From Paractinoplanes durhamensis (GTDB lineage Bacteria; Actinomycetota; Actinomycetes; Mycobacteriales; Micromonosporaceae): DNA of 64,000 nt. Each line of letters starts with the position of its first letter. Position 1 is the first letter of the stretch. A program made the translations under genes and the position numbers. Positions 57,626 through 64,000 of the stretch are shown in pieces. Below the pieces are notes generated by a model, which did not search any database, was not told the origin of the DNA, and was given only the letters and a program-made list of their open reading frames with translations. The stretch is from positions 205,329-269,328 of the forward strand of contig NZ_BOML01000031.1 of the NCBI RefSeq assembly GCF_016862175.1. The letters are read 5' to 3'.

Positions 57626-58336
57626 CTAGGGCGCGACGTCCTCGCCGCGGTCGCGCTTGGTCAGCATCGTCCACATCGTCTCGGCCAGGTCGGCCGGCTC
57701 GACGGTGGGGACCTTGCTGAAGTCGACCCCGACCGACAGCTCGCCCGACGTGGCCAGCCGGTGGCCGGCGCTGCCCCGGATCATCGCGGCGATGTGCAGG
57801 ACGCCGGCGTAGACGCCCTGGGCGGCGATCTCGCCGTGCAGGGACAGGACGTAGTTGCGGGCCGCGGCCATCGCCGGGCCCAGGCCGCTCAGGTTCGGCA
57901 TCGGGCGGACCGCCGAGATGCCCTGGCCGATCAGGATGCCGCCGTCGCCGCGGGCCAGCATCTCCGGCAGCACCTCGCGGACGATCGCGACCGGGGTCAG
58001 CAGGTAGAGGCTCACGTAGTGCTGGGCGGTCGGGACGTCGAGGTCGCTCGCCCGGATGAACAGGTCGGTGGTGATCGGGGCGTACTCGATCACGTCGATC
58101 CGCTCGAACCGCTCCCGGATCCGGCCGACGAGGGCGGGGATCTCCGCCGTGCGGGTCAGGTCGGCCGGGAAGGCCGCCGCCTCGATCCCCTCCGCCGCCA
58201 GCTCGGCGGTCAGCGCGGCCAGCCGCGGCTCGTCCCGGGCGACCAGCGCCACCCGGTAACCCTCGCGACCGAACCGGCGGGCGACCGCCTGCCCGAGGCC
58301 GGCTCCGGCACCGAAGACGACAACCGTTCTGGACAT
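57626..58336 (-). CDS. SDR family oxidoreductase
   Basis: 236 residues. Cofactor motif VVVFGAGAGLGQAVARRFGR near 4-23 is intact, but the catalytic Tyr-x-x-x-Lys is not visible: the expected stretch reads LSGLGPAMAAARNYVLSLHG, so Tyr and Lys appear missing. Loss or replacement of the catalytic site suggests a non-enzymatic or unusual SDR. The NAD-binding ARDEPRLAALTAEL is present. The gene is divergent from a TetR regulator with a 24-bp palindrome between them, so it is very likely repressed by that protein. Confidence 0.85.
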   Translation of the reverse strand: MSRTVVVFGAGAGLGQAVARRFGREGYRVALVARDEPRLAALTAELAAEGIEAAAFPADLTRTAEIPALVGRIRERFERIDVIEYAPITTDLFIRASDLDVPTAQHYVSLYLLTPVAIVREVLPEMLARGDGGILIGQGISAVRPMPNLSGLGPAMAAARNYVLSLHGEIAAQGVYAGVLHIAAMIRGSAGHRLATSGELSVGVDFSKVPTVEPADLAETMWTMLTKRDRGEDVAP

Positions 58337-58346
58337 GGCGACTCCC

Positions 58347-58370
58347 TAAGTTGAGGTAGGCATCAACTTA
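58347..58370. promoter_or_regulatory. TetR operator between SDR and TetR genes
   Basis: TAAGTTGA (58347-58354) and TCAACTTA (58363-58370) form a perfect inverted repeat with an 8-bp spacer, 10 bp upstream of the SDR start and 50 bp before the TetR start. A second AACTTGAGG-GTCAACTTT pair follows at 58376-58398. Confidence 0.75.
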
Positions 58371-58420
58371 GGGCGAACTTGAGGGCTTCGTCAACTTTAT
58401 CGTGGTGGAGAATCGGTGAC

Positions 58421-59077
58421 ATGGAACAGCCGATGCGTCGCGATGCCCGCCGCAACGTCGAGCGCCTCGCCACCGCGGCCGGGCAGGTCTTCAAGGAGCG
58501 CGGGCTGGACGCGCCGCTCGAGGAGATCGCCCGGGCCGCCGGGGTCAGCGCCGGCACGCTCTACAACCGGTTCGGCGGGCGGGACGCGCTCATCGACGCG
58601 GTCATGCCGGACGTGGTCGAGGCCAAGGTGCGCGAGGCGATGACCCGGGCCGACGCCGAGGACGACCCGTGGGACGGCTTCGCGCTCTACGTCACGCTGC
58701 TGTGCGAGATGCAGGCCGGCGACCTGGCCATGAACGACGCGGTGAGCCGCCGCTACGCCGACGCGAAGCGGCTCAACGAGATCTGCGAGGCGCAGATGGA
58801 CGGGGTGCGCGGGCTGATCGCCAAGGCGCACGCGGCCGGGAAGCTACGGCCCGACTTCACCGCCGAGGACCTGCCCTACCTTCTCTGGACCACCTCGACG
58901 ATCGTGCGGGCCACCGCGGGCCGGGCGCCGGACGCCTGGCGGCGGGCGCTGGCCTTCACCCTGGACGGCCTGCGCCCGGCCGCGGCCCACCCGCTGCCTG
59001 CCCCGCCACTGACGGCGGAGCAGGTCCACGCGGTGATGCTCGACCTCGGCGCCCGCCGGGCGGGCCAGGGCCGGTAA
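58421..59077 (+). CDS. TetR family transcriptional regulator
   Basis: 218 residues. The N-terminal helix-turn-helix at about 10-60 is classical: RNVERLATAAGQVFKERG, APLEEIARAAGVSAGTLYNR, FGGRDALIDAV. The C-terminal helical ligand domain is not assignable. ATG 58421 has GGAG nearby in GGTGGAGAATC. The palindrome at 58347-58370 lies between it and the divergent SDR gene, so this regulator probably represses both. The inducer is likely a substrate or product of the SDR. Confidence 0.92.
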   Translation: MEQPMRRDARRNVERLATAAGQVFKERGLDAPLEEIARAAGVSAGTLYNRFGGRDALIDAVMPDVVEAKVREAMTRADAEDDPWDGFALYVTLLCEMQAGDLAMNDAVSRRYADAKRLNEICEAQMDGVRGLIAKAHAAGKLRPDFTAEDLPYLLWTTSTIVRATAGRAPDAWRRALAFTLDGLRPAAAHPLPAPPLTAEQVHAVMLDLGARRAGQGR

Positions 59078-59111
59078 GAAGACGGCGAGATCGGACCGGC
59101 ACAATCGAGAC

Positions 59112-59738
59112 GTGCTCCTGGAGTTCATTCGTAGTAACACCACGCCCGCGCCGGTGCCGTTCGTTCCCGAGGTCATGCTGTTTCAGGCGGACGAACCGAT
59201 CGCGCTCTGGGAGAAGACCGAAGCGGCGGGGGCCGAGCAGCCGCCGCCGTTCTGGGCGTTCGCCTGGGCCGGTGGGCAGGCCCTCGCCCGGCATCTGCTC
59301 GACCAGCCCGACCTGATCTCCGGGCGCAGCGTGCTCGACCTGGCGACCGGGTCGGGGCTGGTCGCGGTGGCGGCGGCGCTGGCCGGCGGGAAGCCGGTGG
59401 TGGCCAACGACATCGACCCGTACTCGCTGGCCGCGGCGGCCGCCAACGCCGCCGCGAACGGGGTCGCGGTCGACACCGTCGAGGCGGACCTTCTCGACAC
59501 CGTGCCGGCGCAGCAGGTGGTGCTGGCCGGGGATGTCTTCTACAGCCGGGAGATGGCCGGTCGGGTGCTGCCGTTCCTGCGCCGGGCCGCGTCGCGCGGG
59601 TCGCTGGTGCTGGTCGGTGACCCGGGGCGGGCCTATCTGCCGGCCGGGCTGATCAAGCGGGCCACCTATGACGTGCCGGTTAACGAGTCATTGGAGAGCG
59701 TCACCATTCGCCGCACCGCGATCTGGCAGGTCGTGTGA
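59112..59738 (+). CDS. Class I SAM-dependent methyltransferase (ETFB/PrmA-like)
   Basis: 208 residues. SAM motif I is VLDLATGSGLVAVAAAL near 75-91, with KPVVANDIDPYSLAAAAANA near 95 giving the acidic ribose contact. QQVVLAGDVFYSREMAGRVL near 137 takes the place of the catalytic D/NPPY region. The N-terminal segment PPPFWAFAWAGGQALARHLL resembles electron-transfer flavoprotein beta-subunit lysine methyltransferases and ribosomal L11 methyltransferases, so a protein-lysine target is likely. GTG 59112 is the start. The TetR gene stops 34 bases upstream. Confidence 0.88.
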   Translation: MLLEFIRSNTTPAPVPFVPEVMLFQADEPIALWEKTEAAGAEQPPPFWAFAWAGGQALARHLLDQPDLISGRSVLDLATGSGLVAVAAALAGGKPVVANDIDPYSLAAAAANAAANGVAVDTVEADLLDTVPAQQVVLAGDVFYSREMAGRVLPFLRRAASRGSLVLVGDPGRAYLPAGLIKRATYDVPVNESLESVTIRRTAIWQVV

Positions 59739-59818
59739 ACGCCTCGCCGTAGCGGGCGCACGGCCCGGTGTTGCAGCCAGGTCTGACTGCTCGGCGGGGG
59801 CTGTTCCACGTCGTACTC

Positions 59819-60550
59819 TCAAAGGGTTTTGGCTATCAGGTCGCAGAGTTCGTGGCCGTCGCAGATGGTGTCGTCGGGGGTCGGCCAGTCGAATTCGCGT
59901 TCCTTGTCGGTGCGGGGGGAGCGCATCAGGATGGCGCGAGCCACGTCGGCGCGGCGGGCGCAAACGACGTCGCGGCGGCGGGAATCGCCGACGAACCAGC
60001 ATGATTCGGGCGGGATGCCGAGCTCGTCGGTGGCGTTCCAGATCATTTGCGGATTGGGTTTCCGGACGCCCGCCTCGTCGCTGTAGATCTGCACGGCGAA
60101 GTACGGATTGAGGCCGGTCTTTTTCAGGAAATCGCGGTGGGCGGCGCCGGAAAGGGTGTTGCTGACGACGGCCATCGGGATATCGGCGTCGTGGATGGTG
60201 TGCACCGCCTCCGGAATTCCCGGGCGAAGCTCCCAATTGTCCCGCCAGGCCCAGTCGTAACTCAGATGCCGGACCGCGCCCCGCACCGGAACCTGAGCGG
60301 CCGGCGGCCAGCCGGGCAGCACGAAGCGTTCCCAGACGTCGGCCTGCGACAACTCGTCCGGCCATTCCTCGTCGCGCCACCGCGCCCACGCCGCCGCGCC
60401 GTCGGTGAGGGACCGCTGGATCTCGCCGGGGCTCAGCGCACCCCGGGCCAGGTTGTAGATCCGCAGCACCAGGGCGGGCGGGGCCGAGCGCTGCGGCGGA
60501 GCATCCGCGAGGACGCCGCCGAAGTCGAACAGCACGGCACCGGGTCGCAT
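59819..60550 (-). CDS. HAD-superfamily hydrolase
   Basis: 243 residues. Motif I VLFDFGGVLADAP near 6-18 has the nucleophile Asp but Gly in place of the usual second Asp (DxD), typical of epoxide-hydrolase-like or dehalogenase-type HADs. Motif II is AVVSNTLSGAAH near 140, motif III Lys in GVRKPNPQMIWN near 167, motif IV CWFVGDSRRRDVV near 190. The cap region is about residues 20-110, C1 type. The gene follows the ROK kinase stop by one base, so the two are co-expressed. The phosphate substrate is unknown. Confidence 0.87.
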   Translation of the reverse strand: MRPGAVLFDFGGVLADAPPQRSAPPALVLRIYNLARGALSPGEIQRSLTDGAAAWARWRDEEWPDELSQADVWERFVLPGWPPAAQVPVRGAVRHLSYDWAWRDNWELRPGIPEAVHTIHDADIPMAVVSNTLSGAAHRDFLKKTGLNPYFAVQIYSDEAGVRKPNPQMIWNATDELGIPPESCWFVGDSRRRDVVCARRADVARAILMRSPRTDKEREFDWPTPDDTICDGHELCDLIAKTL

Positions 60551-60551
60551 G

Positions 60552-61322
60552 TCAGCGGGACGTCCCGAGCGTCCAGGCCCGGACGCCGCCGACGATGCCC
60601 GCCGTGTTGGGCACCACCACCACGTCGTCGCCCATCCGCGCCAGCTGGGTCGGGGTGATCAGGCGCGAGTTGCCGCCGCCCAGATAGAGACGGTCCCAGA
60701 GGAAGACCGGGCGCAGGCCCTCGATGACGTTGCGCACCCGGCGGGACCAGAGGGCGTCGCCGAGCCGGCGGCGCTCGTGCTCGCCGATGTAGGTGTCGTA
60801 GGACATCCCCCAGCGCACCGGGGCCTGCGACATCTCCAGGTGCGGGGCGAGCACGCCGCCGTCGAAGAGGGCGCAGCCCAGGCCGGTGCCGAGGGTCAGC
60901 ATGAGCTCGCAACCGGTGCCGGCCACCACCCCGGCGCCGTGCACCTCGGCGTCGTTGAGCACCAGCGTGGGCAGGCCGAACGCCTCGGCCAGCGCGGTGC
61001 GGGCGTCGAAGCCGTGCCATTGGTCGACCAGCTCGGGGTCGACCTTGGTGCGCGGGCCGCTGCGGGTCACGTAGTGCGGGGTGGCCACCACGACGCCGTG
61101 CCGCAGCATGCCGGGCATGCCGACGGTGACCCGGTCGGCGGTGGGCAATCGCTCGCCCAGCTGCATCAGGGTCTTGACGAACAGGTCGGGGGGAAGCGGA
61201 TAGGGGGTAGGGACGCGCAGCGGATGAGCGCGCATCGTGCCCGCCTCATCCAGCACCGAGCCCTTGATGCCGCCGCCGCCGCAGTCGATCGTCAGGGTGA
61301 AAGCCACGCCACCAGTTTGCAT
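60552..61322 (-). CDS. ROK family / polyphosphate-glucokinase-like kinase
   Basis: 256 residues. The N-terminal ATP-binding TIDCGGGGIKGSVLDE near 10 and VTVGMPGMLRHG near 67 are ROK-like, followed by LVLNDAEVHGAG near 117 (Asn-Asp catalytic pair), ELMLTLGTGLGCALFDGGVL near 137, and LEMSQAPVRWG. The pattern fits the polyphosphate or ATP glucokinase (PPGK) subgroup of actinobacteria. ATG 61322 is preceded by GGAGGTGA, an almost perfect anti-16S match at 5 bp. It is followed by an HAD phosphatase gene with a one-base gap, a common kinase-phosphatase pairing. Confidence 0.88.
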   Translation of the reverse strand: MQTGGVAFTLTIDCGGGGIKGSVLDEAGTMRAHPLRVPTPYPLPPDLFVKTLMQLGERLPTADRVTVGMPGMLRHGVVVATPHYVTRSGPRTKVDPELVDQWHGFDARTALAEAFGLPTLVLNDAEVHGAGVVAGTGCELMLTLGTGLGCALFDGGVLAPHLEMSQAPVRWGMSYDTYIGEHERRRLGDALWSRRVRNVIEGLRPVFLWDRLYLGGGNSRLITPTQLARMGDDVVVVPNTAGIVGGVRAWTLGTSR

Positions 61323-61340
61323 GGAGGTCACCTCCCCGCC

Positions 61341-62630
61341 CTATTCTTCCTCGGTTGCCGCCTGGAGAGGGCGCAGGCGCACCCGGGTGATGGCCCGGCC
61401 GGTCACCTCGACCACCTCGGCGGTGAACTCCGGCAACTCCACCACCTCGCCGGGGGCGGTCGGGATGTGCCCGAGCTTGGCCAGGACCATGCCGGCGATC
61501 GTCGTGTAGTCGCCGTCGTCGTGCGCGCCGGTCTCCTCGTGGAAACCGATGTCGGGCAGGTCGTGGATCGGGAACGCACCGGGCATGAGCAGCGCGCCGT
61601 CGTCCTCGTGGACCACCGCGGCCACGTCCCGGTCGGTCTCGTCGTAGATCTCGCCGACGATCTCCTCGACCAGGTCCTCCATCGTGATGATGCCGTCGAT
61701 CGCGCCGCGCTCGTCGACCACCAGCGCCAGCTGGGTGCGCTCGCCGCGCATCTGCCGCAGCGCGTCGGACACCCGCAGCGTCTCCGGCAGGAACAGGCCC
61801 GGCCGGCACACCGCGTCCACCGGGCCCTCGGCGTCGACCAGGTCGCGCAGGTGCACGACCCCGATCACGTCGTCGAGGCCGGCCGGGCCGACCACCGGCG
61901 CCCGCGAGTGGCTGCCGGCGATCAGCGCGCGCAGCGCCTCGTGCGCGGGACAACCGGTCGGCAGGGTGAGCACGTCCCGGCGGGGCACCAGGATCTCGCG
62001 CAGGATCCGGTCGGCGATCTCGAACGCGCCGCTGATGATGGTGCGCTGCTCGGCCGAGAAGTCCTGCTGGGCGGCGACCATGTCGCGGATCTCCTCGGTG
62101 GTGACCTCCTCGCGCTGGGCCGTGGGGTCACCGCCGGCCAGCCGCACGATCAGGTTGGTGGAGACGCCGAGCAGCCACACCGCCGGGCGGGAGATCATCG
62201 AGAGGATGTCGAGCGGGCGGGCCACCAGCAGCGCCCAGCCCTCGGTGCGCTGCATGGCGATGCGTTTCGGGGCCAGCTCGCCGATCACCAGGGTGATGAA
62301 GGTCAGCGCGATCGTGACGATCAGGATGGCCACCGGCTGGGCGGCGGTGCCGAGGAAGCTGAGCGGCTCGAGCAGCGGCTCGGACAGCGAGACCGCGGCG
62401 GCCGCGGACGCCAGGAACCCGGCCAGCGTGATGCCGATCTGGATGGTGGCCAGGAACCGGTTGGGGTCCCGGGTCAACCGGCCGAGCACCTTTCCGCTGC
62501 TCGATTGTCGTTCGAGGCGCTGGACCTGACTCTCGCGCAGGGACACCAAGGCCATCTCGCTACCCGAGAAGACGGCGTTCACCAGCACGAGCACCAGGAC
62601 CAGAACGATCTCTCCGGCGGTGCCACCCAT
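61341..62630 (-). CDS. CNNM/CorC-type membrane protein with CBS domains
   Basis: 429 residues. The N-terminal DUF21 membrane domain (about 1-180, four helices: VLVLVLVNAVFSGSEMALVS first) is followed by a CBS pair at about 195-320 (LREILVPRRDVLTLPTGCPA, RVSDALRQMRGERTQLALVV) and the C-terminal CorC_HlyC domain at about 345-429. This matches the bacterial CNNM/hemolysin-type family involved in Mg2+ or Co2+ movement. The ATG at 62630 is the first residue of a typical N-terminus. The ROK gene starts 18 bases downstream of its stop. Confidence 0.93.
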   Translation of the reverse strand: MGGTAGEIVLVLVLVLVNAVFSGSEMALVSLRESQVQRLERQSSSGKVLGRLTRDPNRFLATIQIGITLAGFLASAAAAVSLSEPLLEPLSFLGTAAQPVAILIVTIALTFITLVIGELAPKRIAMQRTEGWALLVARPLDILSMISRPAVWLLGVSTNLIVRLAGGDPTAQREEVTTEEIRDMVAAQQDFSAEQRTIISGAFEIADRILREILVPRRDVLTLPTGCPAHEALRALIAGSHSRAPVVGPAGLDDVIGVVHLRDLVDAEGPVDAVCRPGLFLPETLRVSDALRQMRGERTQLALVVDERGAIDGIITMEDLVEEIVGEIYDETDRDVAAVVHEDDGALLMPGAFPIHDLPDIGFHEETGAHDDGDYTTIAGMVLAKLGHIPTAPGEVVELPEFTAEVVEVTGRAITRVRLRPLQAATEEE

Positions 62631-62698
62631 CGTCAGCTCTCCAGGGCCAAAGCGATCACGAGGGGACCAACTTACCCAGAGTGGCGGGGATACGCCCG

Positions 62699-63598
62699 TC
62701 AGAACCTCGCGAAGGACCGGATCGGCATCCTCGGGCCGTACCGCGGGGCCCGGATGCCACCGTGGGCGAGCAGGTCGCAGACCCGGCCACGATGACCGCG
62801 GAACGGCTCCAGCAGCTCCAGCATCCGCTCGTCGGTGCCGCGCGGCTCGCCGGCCAACCCGAACGCCACCGTGTTGGGCACGTGGTAGTCGCCGACGCTC
62901 ACCGCGTCCGGGTCACCGAAGGCGACGCGGGTCACCTCGGCCGCCGTCCACGCTCCGATGCCGGGCAGCGCGGTCAGCTTCCGGGTCGCGTCGGTGGCGT
63001 CGGCGCTGGCCTCCAGCCGGGCGGCCACCTGGGCGGCGCGCAGCAGGGCCTGGGTGCGGCGCTGTTCCACGCCGAGCGGGTGGAAGGCCCAGTAGGGGGT
63101 CGCCGCTATCGCGGCCGGATCGGGTGGGAGGAGGAGATCTCCGGGGCCGGGCGCCGGCTCACCGAATTTCCGGGCGATCTGACGGTACGACCGGAAGGCC
63201 TCGACGCCGGTCACCTTTTGTTCCAGGACCGCCCGGAGTACGCGGTGGAAGACCATCCCGGTCCGCGGCATCCGGACGCCGGCGAACGTCCTGGCCAGCT
63301 GGTGCAGCACCGGGTGCTGTCGCGCCATCTCCGGGAAGCCGGTGAGGTCGTCGCGGAGGCCGGCGATCGCGTCGGCGTTGTCCGCCAGCCAGTCCCCGCC
63401 CTCGCCGTACGTCTCGACCTCGATCTCCCCCGATTTTTCCCGCTTCAGGTGGATCGATCCGGGCCCGTCGGGCGTCCGGGCGGCGAGGCGGAACTCATCG
63501 GCGGTCAGCCGGCCGATCGGGTCGAACCGGGGGGCCAGCAGCGGGGCCAGGGTGCGGCCGAAGTGATACCGCTCGGGCGGGATCAGCCGGCGCGTCAT
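62699..63598 (-). CDS. AlkA-type DNA-3-methyladenine glycosylase
   Basis: 299 residues. The HhH-GPD core is visible: LEQKVTGVEAFRSYRQIARK near 130, helix-hairpin-helix LTALPGIGAWTAAEVTRVAF near 208 and the catalytic Asp in PDAVSVGDYHVPNT near 240. The N-terminal beta-domain (about 1-110) is AlkA-like. It removes alkylated purines from DNA in base excision repair. The ATG at 63598 is the start. The CorC-type gene ends 68 bp downstream on the same strand. No ada or alkB gene is adjacent, so this copy is probably constitutive. Confidence 0.9.
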   Translation of the reverse strand: MTRRLIPPERYHFGRTLAPLLAPRFDPIGRLTADEFRLAARTPDGPGSIHLKREKSGEIEVETYGEGGDWLADNADAIAGLRDDLTGFPEMARQHPVLHQLARTFAGVRMPRTGMVFHRVLRAVLEQKVTGVEAFRSYRQIARKFGEPAPGPGDLLLPPDPAAIAATPYWAFHPLGVEQRRTQALLRAAQVAARLEASADATDATRKLTALPGIGAWTAAEVTRVAFGDPDAVSVGDYHVPNTVAFGLAGEPRGTDERMLELLEPFRGHRGRVCDLLAHGGIRAPRYGPRMPIRSFARF

Positions 63599-63639
63599 CG
63601 GGCCACCCTAGCCTGTTCTTCCCCTGTTTCTTTTCCAGG

Positions 63640-63677
63640 CCGATGGCCCTGACCGCGCTCCCGGTCAGGGCCATCGG
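63640..63677. repeat. Perfect 16-bp inverted repeat
   Basis: CCGATGGCCCTGACCG (63640-63655) and its exact reverse complement at 63662-63677, spacer of six bases. No T-tract follows on either strand. It lies between the glycosylase start and the partial gene at the window end and may be a terminator hairpin or a regulator site. Confidence 0.65.
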
Positions 63678-63782
63678 ACTTGGCGATCGGACACCCGAGT
63701 GATCCGAATCGCCTGGAACCAACCACATTCGGCCATCCGTCAGGGGGAAGGACGACCACCGGCTTCGACGGGGGGTCCTGGC

Positions 63783-63814
63783 CGGGGCGGGGCCGTGTCG
63801 GCGGCCCTGCCCCG
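63783..63814 (-). terminator. Hairpin downstream of the partial gene at the window end
   Basis: Arms CGGGGCGGGGCC (63783-63794) and GGCCCTGCCCCG (63803-63814), with one G-T pair, 37 bases after the stop at 63851 on the minus strand. No T-tract is present, as is common in GC-rich genomes. Confidence 0.6.
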
Positions 63815-63850
63815 TTCAGGTTCGTTACCGGTCTGCGGCAGGCTCGATGA

Positions 63851-64000
63851 TCAGTTGACGACGCGCAGCTTGACCGCGTCGAAGGCGGGGGTCTCGTTCG
63901 CCCGCTCCATCATCGGGATACGGTGCGAGCCGTCACCGGCCCAGGAGGCGCACTGCGCGGTGCCCTGCGTCGGCAGACCGGCAACCTGGATGGTCACCTC
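63851..64000 (-). CDS. C-terminal end of an unrecognised gene (partial)
   Basis: 49 residues and a stop are visible, frame open to the window edge. The chain reads EVTIQVAGLPTQGTAQCASW near the edge and ends FDAVKLRVVN. One Cys and an Asp/Ser/Gly-rich turn (AGDGSHRIPMM) suggest an exported, beta-rich protein. The family cannot be named from this fragment. A hairpin follows the stop. Confidence 0.7.
   Translation of the reverse strand, partial: EVTIQVAGLPTQGTAQCASWAGDGSHRIPMMERANETPAFDAVKLRVVN

Overview
The window is high-GC actinobacterial chromosome that looks like Actinoplanes or a close relative in the Micromonosporaceae. The evidence is the GC-rich codon use, frequent GTG starts, ATGA/GTGA coupled start-stop pairs, an Lsr2 nucleoid protein, a eukaryotic-type glutamine synthetase II beside a GlnR-like regulator, an EspC/WXG type VII secretion locus, a stand-alone LigD polymerase domain, and a GH12-CBM2 cellulase behind a CelR/CebR-type operator. 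I could not run searches, so the genus is an inference. No rRNA, CRISPR array, insertion sequence or replication origin is visible.

Layout. 0-3 kb: an extracytoplasmic flavin/ferric-reductase electron-transfer locus (ApbE, FMN-binding lipid-side protein, ferric-reductase-like flavocytochrome). 3-5 kb: cobalamin genes cobL-cobM, with cobK separate at 11.4-12.1 kb. 5-11.3 kb: glucose-6-phosphate dehydrogenase, a MarR-MFS-isochorismatase-fold operon with a clear operator, and two membrane proteins of unknown role. 12.1-13.8 kb: a decayed patch with a truncated glycosyltransferase, a toxin remnant and an antitoxin carrying an extra C-terminal domain. 13.8-16 kb: GlnII and a GlnR-like regulator. 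16-23.5 kb: LigD polymerase domain coupled to an acyl-CoA dehydrogenase, a CACHE-like/PAS/GGDEF diguanylate cyclase, an integral-membrane alpha/beta hydrolase and a secreted propeller.

23.6-28.2 kb: a nitrate/sulfonate/THI5-type ABC importer divergent from a GntR regulator and a DUF6282-like hydrolase, probably one uptake and catabolism unit of unknown substrate. 28.2-32.8 kb: a DesKR-like two-component system divergent from a fatty acid desaturase with a perfect 16-bp palindrome between them, followed by an SDR and an MpaB-like oxygenase. 32.8-35.8 kb: five minus-strand genes forming what looks like a split polymorphic-toxin/type VII secretion module. 36-47.8 kb: a RibD-like reductase, a secreted protein under a CelR-like box, a PMT-family transferase, an acyl-CoA ligase, a degenerate dioxygenase-like protein, a CDP-alcohol transferase, and a TRAP-TAXI transporter.

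47.9-48.9 kb: a 35-codon basic ORF with its own promoter and terminator, then six tightly packed and partly atypical tRNA genes (Trp, Ala, Met, Arg, Lys, initiator-like Met) with a 108-nt structured element between the first two. 48.9-56.2 kb: CYTH protein, fatty-acyl-CoA ligase, GAF-LuxR regulator with a coupled alcohol dehydrogenase, GMC oxidoreductase, cellulase. 56.3-64 kb: lsr2 with a short upstream ORF, two SDRs with a TetR regulator, a methyltransferase, HAD and ROK proteins, a CorC-type CBS membrane protein, an AlkA-type glycosylase, and the C-terminal end of an unrecognised gene.
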